A DNA stretch of 64,000 bases from Gordonia sediminis (GCA_004193205.1 RZUM01000002.1:310001-374000), one strand, 5' to 3'; shown: positions 45,095-56,726, counted from the stretch's first letter. The notes: generated by a model from the sequence alone, not told the origin. Translations and numbers: made by a program.

Positions 45095-45942
45095 CGGTCC
45101 TGCTCCTCTCGGACGCTCTGGCGACGGCCCACCACGCGCAGGACGAGCAGCACCACGAATGCGATGAGCAGCAACACGACCGACACGGCCGCCGCGCTCG
45201 CCGGCTCGTCGACCTCGATCTGCTGCTGGATGTACTGCGACGCGACCTGCGTCTCGCCGGGGATGTTGCCGCCGATCAGGACCACCGAGCCGAACTCGCC
45301 GATCGCTCGGGTGAACGCCAGCCCGGCCCCGGTCAGGATCGCCGGGAGCAGCGCGGGCAGCACGATCTTGCGCCACGTGGTCAGGTTGCTCGCGCCGAGG
45401 ACTGCCGCCGCCTCCTCGACGTCGGTGTCGAGTTCGAGGAGCACCGGCTGCACCTGACGGACCACGAACGGCAAGGTCACGAACGTCAGCGCGATGACCA
45501 AAGCCGGTCTGGTCGCGTTCAGGTGGATGTCGATCGGACTGTTCGGTCCGTACAGCGACAACAGCACGAGGCTCGCGACGATGGTCGGCAGCGCGAACGG
45601 CAGGTCGATGATCGAGTTGACGAAACCCTTGCCCCAGAAGTCGTCCCGGACGAGCACCCACGCGATGATCGTGCCGAACACGACGTTGATCAGGGCGACG
45701 ACGACCGACACCGCGACGGTGATCGCCAACGCGTCGACGGCGTTCTGGTCGGTGATCGCATCCCAGAACCCTCTCCAACCGTCGTCGAACGACGCCACGG
45801 TGATCGCTGCCAGCGGCAGCAGCACGATGACGGTGAGCCACAGCGCAGCGACCCCGATGCCGAGCGGACTCACGCCGGAGAACGTGCGCCCGCGCCCGAG
45901 GAAGCCGCCGGAGGCCCCCTTGTCGCTGACCCCGGTACTCAC
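45091..45942 (-). CDS. cysT: Sulfate ABC transporter permease CysT
   Basis: A 283-residue permease with six hydrophobic segments, including ALWLTVIVLLPLAAITVASF and the EAA loop DVEEAAAVLGASNLTTWRKIVLPALLP. GTG start at 45942 overlaps the binding-protein stop. Heterodimer partner of CysW. Confidence 0.9.
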   Translation of the reverse strand: MSTGVSDKGASGGFLGRGRTFSGVSPLGIGVAALWLTVIVLLPLAAITVASFDDGWRGFWDAITDQNAVDALAITVAVSVVVALINVVFGTIIAWVLVRDDFWGKGFVNSIIDLPFALPTIVASLVLLSLYGPNSPIDIHLNATRPALVIALTFVTLPFVVRQVQPVLLELDTDVEEAAAVLGASNLTTWRKIVLPALLPAILTGAGLAFTRAIGEFGSVVLIGGNIPGETQVASQYIQQQIEVDEPASAAAVSVVLLLIAFVVLLVLRVVGRRQSVREEQDR

Positions 45943-47066
45943 CGGCGCCCCCGCGTGTCATAGAGCTCGGTGATGGCGCCGCCGGATCCGAACAGGGCCT
46001 TGTCCACGGCCGGCCACCCGGTCAGGTCGGCGCCGTCGTTCTGGGCGGCCGTACCCTGGCCGAGGATCGCACCGAGTTCGTCGATGGTCCACAGTGTGTC
46101 GATCTGCCCGGGGAACAGCGATGCCGTCGACGCGACCACGGAGGGTACGACCGGACGGAAGCCCTCCTCGGCCCATAGTCGTTGCGCCCGGTCGGTGAAC
46201 AGGAAGTCGACGAAGGCCTTGGCGGCGGCGGGCTGCGTACTGGTGTTGACCACGGCGACCGGATTCTCGATCTTGAACGTCTGCCGGGGCACGATGTACT
46301 CCACCTGATCCTCGGCACTCGCGTCCGCGTTGGCCCGTTCGAGCATGATCGCTTCGTTCTCGTAGCTGATCAGGACGTCGCCCTGACCTTGCTCGAATGC
46401 GGTGGTTGCTTCTCGTCCCGATTTCGGGATGACGCTGACGTGGTCGCGGATCAACTCGGCGATGTAGTCGAGCCCCGCCTGATTGTCGCGGCCGCCGTCG
46501 CTCTTCACCGCGTACGGTGCGAGCAGGTTCCATTTCGCCGACCCGGAGCTGCCCGGATTGGGGGTGACCACCTGCACACCCGGCTTGAGCAGATCGTCCC
46601 AGCCGTGGATGTCCTTGGGGTTGCCCTTGCGCACAACCAGCACGACGACGGACCCGAACGGTGTGCTGTTGTTGGGTGCCTGCGCCTGCCAGTCCGCGTC
46701 GACGATGCCTTCGGTCACCAGGCGGGTGATGTCGGGTTCGACCGAGAAGGAGACGACATCGGCCGGCACGCGTCGCGCGACCTTGCGGGATTGGTCGCCG
46801 GAGGGACCGTAGGACTGGGAGAACCCGATGTCGTGACCCTCGGGGGTGTCCCGGAACGCCGGGATGACGACGTCGAATCCCGGCTTCGGCGTGGCGTAGG
46901 CCACCAGGTTGACGTGACGGGCTCCGCTGGAGATGTCGACGCCACCGGGTTGGTCGGTCGAACCACCGCCGCAGCCCGTGAGCCCGACGATGCCGAGCAC
47001 GACGACGAGGACGACCGACACCGGTGTCCATCGTGCGCGTGCCCTGCCGGCCCCCGATTCGGCCAC
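45939..47066 (-). CDS. Sulfate-binding lipoprotein
   Basis: A 375-residue solute-binding lipoprotein, equivalent to M. tuberculosis SubI (Rv2400c). A hydrophobic segment ends in the lipobox GLTGC (lipid-attached Cys near residue 32). The mature part has DVVSFSVEPDITRLV, NPKDIHGWDDLLKPGVQVVTPNPGSSGSAKWN and ALFEQG-like FEQGQGDVLISYENEA, all typical of sulfate/thiosulfate-binding proteins. GTG 47066 with GGAGGAG before it. First gene of the importer operon; an actinobacterial -10-like GCTAGCGT lies about 40 bases upstream. Confidence 0.9.
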   Translation of the reverse strand: MAESGAGRARARWTPVSVVLVVVLGIVGLTGCGGGSTDQPGGVDISSGARHVNLVAYATPKPGFDVVIPAFRDTPEGHDIGFSQSYGPSGDQSRKVARRVPADVVSFSVEPDITRLVTEGIVDADWQAQAPNNSTPFGSVVVLVVRKGNPKDIHGWDDLLKPGVQVVTPNPGSSGSAKWNLLAPYAVKSDGGRDNQAGLDYIAELIRDHVSVIPKSGREATTAFEQGQGDVLISYENEAIMLERANADASAEDQVEYIVPRQTFKIENPVAVVNTSTQPAAAKAFVDFLFTDRAQRLWAEEGFRPVVPSVVASTASLFPGQIDTLWTIDELGAILGQGTAAQNDGADLTGWPAVDKALFGSGGAITELYDTRGRR

Positions 47067-47171
47067 GCTCTCCTCCTGGCATCCGTCGGTCTGATCGGAT
47101 TGACGCTAGCAAGCCGAGTCAGGTCGAAATACCACCCGACGAGGCCCGTTGGTGAGTGCGCGCCGCGTGTG

Positions 47172-47249
47172 CTAGAGGGTGAGCACCCACGCCAGGATCA
47201 CCAATGCGATCAGCGCGATGAGTGCCACGGTCACCCGGGATCGGATCAT
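47172..47249 (-). CDS. 25-residue single-helix membrane microprotein
   Basis: A 26-codon frame: basic start MIRSRVTVAL, then an unbroken hydrophobic helix of Leu/Ile/Ala/Val to the end (LAWVLTL). An AGGAG ribosome site is embedded in the stop region of the preceding 66-codon gene (TAGGAGATCATG), so the two seem coupled. It does not match a family I know. Conservation in relatives is the test of whether it is real. Confidence 0.55.
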   Translation of the reverse strand: MIRSRVTVALIALIALVILAWVLTL

Positions 47250-47255
47250 GATCTC

Positions 47256-47456
47256 CTACAGCCCCGTCCCGTCGTCGTCGGCGAAGCGTCGCCGGTCGAT
47301 CACGTCCGAGACCGTGTCGACCAGCAGGTTGAGCGCGGCCGCGGCGATCACCGCGAGCGGGATGACGACGCTGAGGGTCACCAGCAGTTGCGGGACGAAC
47401 GACAATCCCGTCAACCACTCCTCCACACCGTCCCACCATGTGCTCAGTGACGTCAT
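47256..47456 (-). CDS. Small membrane protein (Rv2401A-like position)
   Basis: A 66-residue protein with an N-terminal Trp-rich amphipathic segment (LSTWWDGVEEWL), a hydrophobic helix PQLLVTLSVVIPLAVIAAAALNLLV and an acidic/basic tail (VIDRRRFADDDG). In M. tuberculosis a small membrane protein (Rv2401A) lies at the same place between the sulfate importer and the trehalase; I infer equivalence from position, not sequence. Divergent from the GH15 gene. Confidence 0.65.
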   Translation of the reverse strand: MTSLSTWWDGVEEWLTGLSFVPQLLVTLSVVIPLAVIAAAALNLLVDTVSDVIDRRRFADDDGTGL

Positions 47457-47584
47457 CGTTCACCTCGTTGCGTCGTCCTGCGAATCGGCCCCGATCACCG
47501 GTTTCATTCACTCTGAATTAAAGGTCACCCACCCCGATCGTCGGTCGAGTGGCGACACCCGAGGGCCCCGACAATGATATATCC

Positions 47585-49612
47585 ATGACACCTCCGGAAG
47601 ACGCCGCCGTCACCGCGCTGCACACCGCCGTCACCGCACCGCAGGAGTCCGAGGTGGGGCTCGACGCCGGGTCCGTGGAGCCCGAGGCGATGGCGTTCTC
47701 GCCCGCCACCCCGAGCCACAACGCCTTCCCACCGATCGGTGACTACGCCTTCCTGTCGGACACCGAGACCAACTGTCTCATCGCGCGTAACGGGTCCGTC
47801 GAGTGGATGTGTGTGCCACGCCCGGACTCGCCGAGCGTGTTCGGCGCGATCCTCGATCGCAGCGCCGGACATTTCCGGCTCGGCCCGTACGGGGTCAACG
47901 TTCCCGTGGATCGTCGTTACCTGCCCGGCAGCCTCATGGTCGAGACGACGTGGCAGACCGACACCGGATGGATCGTGGTGCGCGACGCCCTGGTGATGGG
48001 TCCGTGGCACGACCACGAACGACGATCGACGACCCACCGCCGCACTCCCACCGACTGGGACGCCGAACACATCCTGCTGCGCACCGTGCGCTGCGTATCG
48101 GGCACCGTCGAGCTCTCCCTGAGCTGCGAACCGGCCTTCGACTACCACCGGGCGCGCACGGCCTGGGAGTATTCGGGTCCTGCCTACGGCGAGGCGATCG
48201 CGACGGCCGCCAACACCACCAAACCCGGACCCACCCTCAAACTGACCACCGACCTGAGACTGGGCCTCGAGGGCCGCGAGGCCCGCGCCCGGACCCGGCT
48301 GGTCGAGGGTGACAACCGCTTCGTGGCGTTGTCCTGGTCCACGCAGCCGGCGCCGCAGACCTTCGAAGAGGCCGCACAGAAGATGTGGTCGACGTCGGAG
48401 TGCTGGCGGCAGTGGATCAATATCGGCACCTTCCCCGATCACCCGTGGCGCTCCCATCTGCAGCGCTCGGCGCTCACGCTCAAGGGCCTGACCTACTCCC
48501 CGACCGGAGCGCTGCTGGCTGCCGCCACCACCTCGCTGCCGGAGACCCCGCACGGGGAACGCAACTGGGATTACCGCTACGCATGGGTACGCGACTCCAC
48601 GTTCGCGCTGTGGGGCCTGTACACGCTCGGCCTCGACCGCGAGGCCAACGACTTCTTCTCCTTCATCGCCGACGTGTCGGGGGTGACCAACTCCGAACAT
48701 CACCCGCTGCAGGTCATGTACGGGGTCGGCGGCGAACGCACCCTCGAGGAGGAAGAACTCTTCCATCTGTCCGGGTACGAGGGTGCCCGCCCGGTGCGGA
48801 TCGGCAACGGCGCCTACAACCAGGCGCAACACGACATCTGGGGCACCATGCTCGACTCGGTGTATCTCAACACCAAGTCCAGCGAGACGGTGCCCGAGAC
48901 CCTGTGGCCGGTGCTCAAGGCACAGGTCGAGGAGGCCGTGATGAACTGGCGCAAACCCGACCGAGGGATCTGGGAGGTGCGCGGCGAACCGCAACACTTC
49001 ACCTCCTCGAAGGTGATGTGCTGGGTGGCGCTGGATCGGGGCTCGCGACTCGCCGCCCTGAACGGCGAGAAGACCTACGCCGAGAAGTGGGCCGAGATCG
49101 CCGACGAGATCCGTGCGGACATCCTCGCCCACGGAGTCAACGAACGCGGCGTGTTCACACAGCGCTACGGCAGCGACGCGCTCGACGCGTCGGCACTGCT
49201 GGTCCCCTTGCTCCGGTTCCTGCCGTCGGACGATCCCCGGGTGCGCAACACCGTCCTCGCGATCGCCGAGGAGTTGACCGACAACGACCTGGTACTGCGC
49301 TACCGGGTCGAGGAGACCGACGACGGACTGACCGGTGAGGAGGGCACCTTCACGATCTGTTCGTTCTGGCTGGTGTCCGCACTCGTCGAGATCGGTGAAC
49401 TCGAGCGGGCCAAGACCCTGTGCGAACGGCTGTTGTCGTACTCGAGTCCGCTCAAGCTCTACGCCGAGGAGATCGACGCCAAGACCGGTGCACATCTGGG
49501 GAACTTCCCGCAGGCGTTCACCCATCTCGCGCTCATCAACGCGGTCATGCATGTCATCCGCGCCGAGGAGGCGGCCAGTCACGGCACGTTCCAGCCGGCT
49601 CATCACAACTGA
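47585..49612 (+). CDS. GH15 trehalase (Rv2402-like)
   Basis: A 675-residue GH15 protein closely matching Rv2402, a trehalase: FPPIGDYAFLSDTETNCLIARNG, VEWMCVPRPDSPSVFGAILDRSAGHFRLGPYG, RNWDYRYAWVRDSTFALWGLYTLG, GIWEVRGEPQHFTSSKVMCW and EEGTFTICSFWLV; the Glu residues in the last two blocks are the likely acid and base. The enzyme splits alpha,alpha-trehalose in recycling. ATG 47585 lies four bases after ATGATAT, so a leaderless transcript is possible; GTG 47549 is an alternative. The N-terminal 45 residues are low-complexity. Confidence 0.9.
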   Translation: MTPPEDAAVTALHTAVTAPQESEVGLDAGSVEPEAMAFSPATPSHNAFPPIGDYAFLSDTETNCLIARNGSVEWMCVPRPDSPSVFGAILDRSAGHFRLGPYGVNVPVDRRYLPGSLMVETTWQTDTGWIVVRDALVMGPWHDHERRSTTHRRTPTDWDAEHILLRTVRCVSGTVELSLSCEPAFDYHRARTAWEYSGPAYGEAIATAANTTKPGPTLKLTTDLRLGLEGREARARTRLVEGDNRFVALSWSTQPAPQTFEEAAQKMWSTSECWRQWINIGTFPDHPWRSHLQRSALTLKGLTYSPTGALLAAATTSLPETPHGERNWDYRYAWVRDSTFALWGLYTLGLDREANDFFSFIADVSGVTNSEHHPLQVMYGVGGERTLEEEELFHLSGYEGARPVRIGNGAYNQAQHDIWGTMLDSVYLNTKSSETVPETLWPVLKAQVEEAVMNWRKPDRGIWEVRGEPQHFTSSKVMCWVALDRGSRLAALNGEKTYAEKWAEIADEIRADILAHGVNERGVFTQRYGSDALDASALLVPLLRFLPSDDPRVRNTVLAIAEELTDNDLVLRYRVEETDDGLTGEEGTFTICSFWLVSALVEIGELERAKTLCERLLSYSSPLKLYAEEIDAKTGAHLGNFPQAFTHLALINAVMHVIRAEEAASHGTFQPAHHN

Positions 49613-49746
49613 GGCACCGCAAGACGGATTCGAATCCCCGTCGGGCGATCGGGGTCCCGCGAACTGGCCATGCTCGGGCAAGTCGGCCCCACCGCGATGA
49701 TCCGGACCGTAGAGTCGACGGCACGCGTCCGACCCGAGGAGGGGCC

Positions 49747-50634
49747 ATGTCGCCGAGCTGGAACAAGCTGGTCCGGGACACACGCGTCCTGCCCGGCCGG
49801 AAGGTCAACCTGGGCAAGGACTTCGACCCGGGCAGCAAGGACGGGGGCCTCGACAAGGCCGGTGGACGGGTCGCGCTCACGGAGGCCAAGAGCAAGCTGT
49901 TCGCGCTGCAGGACCGCTTCTACGCCCAGGCCGACCGTGCGCTGCTGATCGTGCTGCAGGCCATCGACGCCGCCGGCAAGGACGGGACGATCAAACATGT
50001 GATGTCCGGTCTGAACCCCGAAGGCGTGCACGTCTTCAGTTACAAGCCACCGACCCCGACCGAACGGATGCACGGATACCTGTGGCGTCACCAGCGCGAC
50101 CTGCCCGAACTCGGCCGGATCGCGGTGTTCAACCGGTCGCACTACGAGAACGTGACGATCACGCGCGTGCATCCGGAAATGCTGTGGCCCAAGACCCCCA
50201 GTCTCGACGACGACGATCTCTGGCATCGCCGCTTCCGGCAGATCAACGACTGGGAACGACATCTCACCGAAAACGGGACCACCATCGTCAAGTTGTTCCT
50301 CAACGTCTCCAGGGAGGAACAGGCGCGGCGCTTCCTGGCGCGCATCGAGCAGCCCGAGAAGAACTGGAAGTTCTCGGCCGAGGACATGCACGAACGCGAG
50401 TACTGGGACGCCTATCAGCATGCGTTCAACGAGATGCTCAGCCACACGAGCACCAAACACGCGCCATGGCATGTGATCCCCGCCGATCACAAATGGTTCA
50501 GTCACCTGACCACATTCGCGGTGCTCCTCGAGACCATGGAGGCATTGGATCCGCGCTACCCCACCGTCAGCGCCGACACCAAGGCCGAACTCGCCGAGGC
50601 GAAGAAGATCCTCGAAGCCGAGATCCGCGACTGA
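49747..50634 (+). CDS. PPK2-family polyphosphate:nucleotide phosphotransferase
   Basis: A 295-residue kinase using polyphosphate to phosphorylate nucleoside mono- or diphosphates. Walker A is AIDAAGKDGTIKHV (near residue 75), the lid/Walker B region FNRSHYENVTITRVHPEML and FLNVSREEQARRFLARIEQPEKNWKFS. The HYE(N/D)V pattern is that of the PPK2-related group (class II/III). ATG 49747 is preceded by GAGGAGG. It follows the trehalase gene by 134 bases and converges with the cation efflux gene (12 bases). Confidence 0.87.
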   Translation: MSPSWNKLVRDTRVLPGRKVNLGKDFDPGSKDGGLDKAGGRVALTEAKSKLFALQDRFYAQADRALLIVLQAIDAAGKDGTIKHVMSGLNPEGVHVFSYKPPTPTERMHGYLWRHQRDLPELGRIAVFNRSHYENVTITRVHPEMLWPKTPSLDDDDLWHRRFRQINDWERHLTENGTTIVKLFLNVSREEQARRFLARIEQPEKNWKFSAEDMHEREYWDAYQHAFNEMLSHTSTKHAPWHVIPADHKWFSHLTTFAVLLETMEALDPRYPTVSADTKAELAEAKKILEAEIRD

Positions 50635-50646
50635 GGCTGCCGATCC

Positions 50647-51564
50647 TCAGTCCAGCCGCCAGGTTTCGTAGGCGCGCGGATCGTCGAGCGGTTCCACGTG
50701 GATGGTGATCGCGAGATGGCCGAAATCGTCACGCAGTTCGGTCTCGATCTGTTCGGACATGTCGTGCGCCCGTTGTACCGACCACGCGCCCGGCACCAGC
50801 ATGTGCATCTGCAGGAACTGCTGACGACCGGACTCGCGCGTCCGGATGTCGTGGAAGTCGATACCCTGCCTGCGATACCGGTTCAGGACGGCGTCGATCC
50901 CGGCGCGTTCGCCGGACGGTAACGCCGAGTCCATCAGGCCCGACCCGGAGCGCCGGACCAGACCCGCACCCACGACCAGGATGTTCACCGCGACCGCGAT
51001 GGCGATGATCGGGTCGAGCGGCAGCCAGCCCGTCACAGCCACCAGGAACACACCGACGACAACGCCGACGGTGGTCCACACATCGGTGAGAAGGTGCTTG
51101 CCGTCGGCCTCCAGGGTCAACGAGCGGTGCTTCTTTCCCGTGCGCAGCAACAAGACACCGACCGCCCCGTTCAACGTGGTCGCCACGATGGAGATGAGCA
51201 GACCGATCCCCACGGACTCGAGTTCATGCGGGTGGATCAACCGGTTGACCGCGGCCGCGATGATCACCGCTGCGGCGAGGACGATCATCACCCCCTCGAA
51301 CACCGCCGAGAAGTACTCGGCCTTGGTGTGTCCGAAGTTGTGGCTGTGGTCGGCGGGGCGCGCGGCCACCCGCAGCGCGACGAAAGCGGCGATCGCGGCG
51401 ACGAGATTGACGAGGGATTCGGCGGCGTCCGAGAGCAGGCCCACCGAGCCGGTCACCCACCAGGCCGCCATCTTCATCGCGATGACGACGATCGAGGTCA
51501 CGATACTGATCACCGCGTAGCGGCTCAGATCGTGGTCTCTTCCGTCGTCGGTCTGTGCCGGCAT
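50647..51564 (-). CDS. Cation diffusion facilitator (Zn/Fe/Co efflux)
   Basis: A 305-residue CDF transporter with six helices. Metal-site residues are in SDAAESLVNL (helix 2) and EADGKHLLTDVWTT (helix 5). HNFGHTKAEYFSAV is the conserved helix 2-3 loop. The C-terminal cytoplasmic domain (about 215-305) has HMLVPGAWSVQRAHDMSEQIETELRD, a metallochaperone-like fold. Start ATG 51564, 32 bases after the M3 peptidase; leftward with M3 and lepA. Confidence 0.85.
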   Translation of the reverse strand: MPAQTDDGRDHDLSRYAVISIVTSIVVIAMKMAAWWVTGSVGLLSDAAESLVNLVAAIAAFVALRVAARPADHSHNFGHTKAEYFSAVFEGVMIVLAAAVIIAAAVNRLIHPHELESVGIGLLISIVATTLNGAVGVLLLRTGKKHRSLTLEADGKHLLTDVWTTVGVVVGVFLVAVTGWLPLDPIIAIAVAVNILVVGAGLVRRSGSGLMDSALPSGERAGIDAVLNRYRRQGIDFHDIRTRESGRQQFLQMHMLVPGAWSVQRAHDMSEQIETELRDDFGHLAITIHVEPLDDPRAYETWRLD

Positions 51565-51596
51565 CGTTGCCCCGACCCTCTCGTCCACGTCGGCTT

Positions 51597-53636
51597 CTAC
51601 CTCTGTGGTGTCAGACCGCGACGCGCGAGCAGCGGCCCGATCTCGGCCTTGCGTCCGATCAACTTCTCGTGGGCGGCGAGCGGATCGATGCTGTCCCCGC
51701 GTGAGAGCGTCGCCTCGGCGAACCGTTGTCCGCCGGCCCGTTCGAGACCTCCTTCGGCGAGGAACCACTGTTCGGTCTCGGCGTCGAGGACCTCCGACCA
51801 GATGTAGGAGTAGTAGCCGGCCGAATAGCCGCCGCCGAAGATGTGGTTGAAGTAGGCGCTGCGGTAGCGCGGCGGGATGAGGTCTCCGACGAAGCCGGCC
51901 GATCGCAGCGCGGTGCGTTCGAACGCCTCGACGTCGTCGGGGATCTCGTCGGGGGCCAGCCGATGCCACGCGAGATCGAGCACGGCGGCGGCGAGATATT
52001 CGATGGTGGAGTGCGCGGTCTCGGTCTTCGCGGCGACCCGCGCCGCCTCGGCGAGTTCGGCCGGGATCGGCTCTTCGGTCTCGTGGTGACGGGCATAGTG
52101 CGACAGCACGTCCGGGTGCAGCGCCCACATCTCGTTGACCTGTGACGGGAACTCGACGAAGTCCCGCGGCACCGACGTTCCCGACTGCGACGGATAGTCG
52201 ACCGCCGACAGCAGCCCGTGCAGCGCGTGCCCGAACTCGTGGAACAGCGTGGTGAGCTGATCCATGGTGAGCAGACAGTGTTTGCCCTCGTCGGGTTCGG
52301 TCAGGTTGAGGACGTTGACGACGATCGGCTGCGTCGACAGCCGGCGCGACTGGTCGACGATGTTGTTCATCCACGCCCCGCCACGTTTGGACGGCCGGGC
52401 GAAGAAGTCGCCGAGGAACAGGCCGATGCTGCGGCCCGTGTCGTCGAGGACGTCCCACACCCGCACGTCGGGGTGATAGCCGGACAGGTCGTGCCGCTCG
52501 ACGAACCGCAGCCCGTAGAGCTTGCCCGCCGCGTAGAAGACACCGCGCTGCAGGACCGCGTCGAGTTCGCAGTAGTCGGCGAACGCGTCGAGCGGTACCG
52601 CCGAGGTCGACCGACGTTCGACCTCCAACCAGAATGTGAGGTCGGCCGGGCCGATCTCCTCGTCGGTCAGTCGCGTCAACCGGGTCAGCTCACGCCCGCC
52701 GGCGCGCAGCGCCGACGCGGTGAGCTCACCGAGCAGATCGGTGACCGCCGCCGGATCCGGGGCGGTCTGTTCTGCGATGACGTACTCGGCATGGTCGGCG
52801 TAGCCGAGCAACCGCGCACGGCGAGCGCGCAGCGTCACGATCTCGAGCACCAGCTCCCGCGTGTCGTAGTCGTTGCCCCGCGAGCACCGGTTCACCGAGG
52901 CGTCGAAAATACGTTGCCGCACCTGAGAATTCGTCAGCTCGGTGAGAACGGATTGGCTGGTGGGCAGTTCGAGTGCGAGCAGGTATCCGTCGTCGTGTCC
53001 GGCGGCCGCCGCGGCCCGTCGGGCCGCGGCGATCCCACCGTCGGACAGTCCGACGAGTTCCTCGGCCGTCTCGACGAACACCGCCGAGGCGTTGGTGTCG
53101 TCGAGGATCATCTGCGAGAACGTGGTGGTGAGATAGGCCAGCCGCGAGGAGATCCGGCGCATCTGCTCCTGCTCGTCGGGCCCGAGCCCGGCACCGGCGC
53201 GGACCGAATCGCGATACCGTTTGTCCAACAACCGTTCCTGGGGTTCGGTCAGGTCCAGTTGATCGCGGCGCTGGTGCAGGTCCGCGATGCGGGCGAACAG
53301 ACGCGGATCCATCGCGATGGTGTTCGCGTGATCGGTCAGCATCGTCGAGAGCTGCTGAGAGATCGCGTTGCGCTGCGGATTGGTGTCCGGACCAACGAGA
53401 TTGAAGAAGATCCCGCCGGCGCGCGCGAGGTCACGGCCGGAGAGTTCGAGCGCCTCCATCGTGTTGGCGAACGTGGCCGGATTCGGGTCGGCGGCGATCT
53501 TCTCGACCTCGGCGAGCTGCGTGGCCATCGCCTCGGTGAACGCCGGAAGGAAGTCGTCGTCGGAAATCGACGCGAAATCGGGCAGTCCGTGGGGCAGAGT
53601 GGATTCGGCGAGAACCGGGTTGACCCGCTGCGCCAT
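51597..53636 (-). CDS. M3-family metallopeptidase (oligopeptidase A/Dcp-like)
   Basis: A 679-residue cytoplasmic zinc peptidase. HEFGH in LTTLFHEFGHALHGLLS (near residue 465) supplies the zinc ligands, with the third Glu downstream in EFPSQVNEMWALHP. FARPSKRGGAWMNN is also typical of the family. Members degrade oligopeptides released by other proteases. It starts three bases after the lepA stop and is followed by the cation efflux gene, forming a leftward operon lepA-M3-CDF. Confidence 0.9.
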   Translation of the reverse strand: MAQRVNPVLAESTLPHGLPDFASISDDDFLPAFTEAMATQLAEVEKIAADPNPATFANTMEALELSGRDLARAGGIFFNLVGPDTNPQRNAISQQLSTMLTDHANTIAMDPRLFARIADLHQRRDQLDLTEPQERLLDKRYRDSVRAGAGLGPDEQEQMRRISSRLAYLTTTFSQMILDDTNASAVFVETAEELVGLSDGGIAAARRAAAAAGHDDGYLLALELPTSQSVLTELTNSQVRQRIFDASVNRCSRGNDYDTRELVLEIVTLRARRARLLGYADHAEYVIAEQTAPDPAAVTDLLGELTASALRAGGRELTRLTRLTDEEIGPADLTFWLEVERRSTSAVPLDAFADYCELDAVLQRGVFYAAGKLYGLRFVERHDLSGYHPDVRVWDVLDDTGRSIGLFLGDFFARPSKRGGAWMNNIVDQSRRLSTQPIVVNVLNLTEPDEGKHCLLTMDQLTTLFHEFGHALHGLLSAVDYPSQSGTSVPRDFVEFPSQVNEMWALHPDVLSHYARHHETEEPIPAELAEAARVAAKTETAHSTIEYLAAAVLDLAWHRLAPDEIPDDVEAFERTALRSAGFVGDLIPPRYRSAYFNHIFGGGYSAGYYSYIWSEVLDAETEQWFLAEGGLERAGGQRFAEATLSRGDSIDPLAAHEKLIGRKAEIGPLLARRGLTPQR

Positions 53637-53639
53637 CGA

Positions 53640-55562
<1,923 letters not shown>

Positions 55563-55616
55563 TTTCTCATGCGGGCGGCCGAGAGTGACGACGACGCTCA
55601 CCGCTACCGTTGGAAG

Positions 55617-56267
55617 ATGCCCGAGACGACCTACGACGCCGACGGTGTCATCGCCGATCTGCAGCGTCCCGACGGGCCGGCCGCAGGTGTGGTGGTGCTC
55701 GCGCACGGTGCCGGCGGCAACCGGACCGCGGTGATCCTGCGCGCGGTGGCCGACGAACTCTGTGCCCGCGGCCTGGTCGTGGCGCGCATCGACCTGCCCT
55801 ACCGCCAGCGCCGCCCGAAGGGGCCGCCGAGCCCGTCGGGTGCGGCCGCCGACCGCGACGGCATCCGCGCCGCGTGTGCGGTGTTCCGCGGTGAGGCGAA
55901 CGGACCACTCATCGTCGGCGGGCATTCCTACGGCGGCCGGCAGGCCTCGATGGCGGTCGCCGAGGATCCCGACCTCGCCGACGGCCTGCTCCTGACCTCC
56001 TACCCGCTGCATCCGCCCGGCAAGCCCGACCGGATGCGCACCGAACACCTGCCGTCGATCAGCGTGCCGACGGTGATCGTGCACGGCAGCACCGACCCGT
56101 TCGCCTCGCCCACCGAACTCGCCGATGCCGCCGCGCTCATCGGGGCGCCCGTCCGGATCGTGGAGATCGAGAAGGTCGGTCACAACCTGAACCCGCAGAA
56201 GAAGCCGACCGCCGCGCTCACCGCCGACGCCGTCGACGATGTCCTGCTCGGCCGAGTGCGATCGTGA
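55617..56267 (+). CDS. Alpha/beta hydrolase (Tex30/dienelactone-hydrolase-like)
   Basis: A 216-residue hydrolase of the small KANL3/Tex30 type. Seen: [13 protein letters not shown] (oxyanion), nucleophile elbow [11 protein letters not shown] (Ser about 101), Asp in [11 protein letters not shown] and catalytic His in VGHNLNP. Substrate unknown. The same frame is open for a further 1,100 codons upstream, but that part is antisense to lepA and the M3 gene and starts no recognisable domain; ATG 55617 is chosen. It overlaps the PemK-like gene. Confidence 0.8.
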   Translation: MPETTYDADGVIADLQRPDGPAAGVVVLAHGAGGNRTAVILRAVADELCARGLVVARIDLPYRQRRPKGPPSPSGAAADRDGIRAACAVFRGEANGPLIVGGHSYGGRQASMAVAEDPDLADGLLLTSYPLHPPGKPDRMRTEHLPSISVPTVIVHGSTDPFASPTELADAAALIGAPVRIVEIEKVGHNLNPQKKPTAALTADAVDDVLLGRVRS

Positions 56268-56692
56268 CGAGACCCCACGCGACCGCACCCGGACACCCGA
56301 CCCGGCGCTTCGCCCGCACGATCGCCTACGCCCCGGACCTCGACGGCGCCGCCGACCCCGGCGAGGTCGTCTGGACGTGGGTGACCTACGAGGACGACAT
56401 CACCCAGGGCAAGGATCGGCCGGTCCTCGTGGTGGGCCGTGCCACCGACGACGCCGGCCGAACACATCTGCTCGGTCTCATGCTGTCATCGCGGGACTAT
56501 CACCGCGACGACCCGAACTGGCTGCATGTCGGGGCCGGCGCCTGGGACGCAGCGCATCGCGACAGCTACGTCCGCCTGGACCGTGTCCTGCTGGTACCCG
56601 AGAACGGCATCCGCCGTGAGGGCGCGATCCTCGACCGCAGGCGCTTCGAGATCGTCGCCGACCGGCTGCGCAAGGAGTACGGCTGGCGTTAG
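56264..56692 (+). CDS. PemK/MazF-fold protein (Rv2405 equivalent)
   Basis: A 142-residue protein with the MazF/PemK beta-barrel signature [28 protein letters not shown]. In MazF toxins this fold cuts RNA, but the Gly-Pro start (RGDVV) is changed here and no antitoxin gene lies next to it; the GTG start overlaps the stop of a hydrolase instead. M. tuberculosis has a similar gene (Rv2405) beside lepA, so it is more a conserved chromosomal relative than a mobile toxin. RNase activity unproven. Confidence 0.75.
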   Translation: MTRPHATAPGHPTRRFARTIAYAPDLDGAADPGEVVWTWVTYEDDITQGKDRPVLVVGRATDDAGRTHLLGLMLSSRDYHRDDPNWLHVGAGAWDAAHRDSYVRLDRVLLVPENGIRREGAILDRRRFEIVADRLRKEYGWR

Positions 56693-56726
56693 CGCGCGAC
56701 CCTCCCCGCGTCCGCGGGTCGTCACC

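Noticed and set aside
47119-47511. 130-codon leftward frame
   Set aside because: Overlaps the two membrane mini-genes in another frame and reads as Arg/Gly/Asp-rich noise.
47525-49783. 752-codon leftward frame over the GH15 gene
   Set aside because: Antisense to a strongly conserved trehalase; no recognisable domain.
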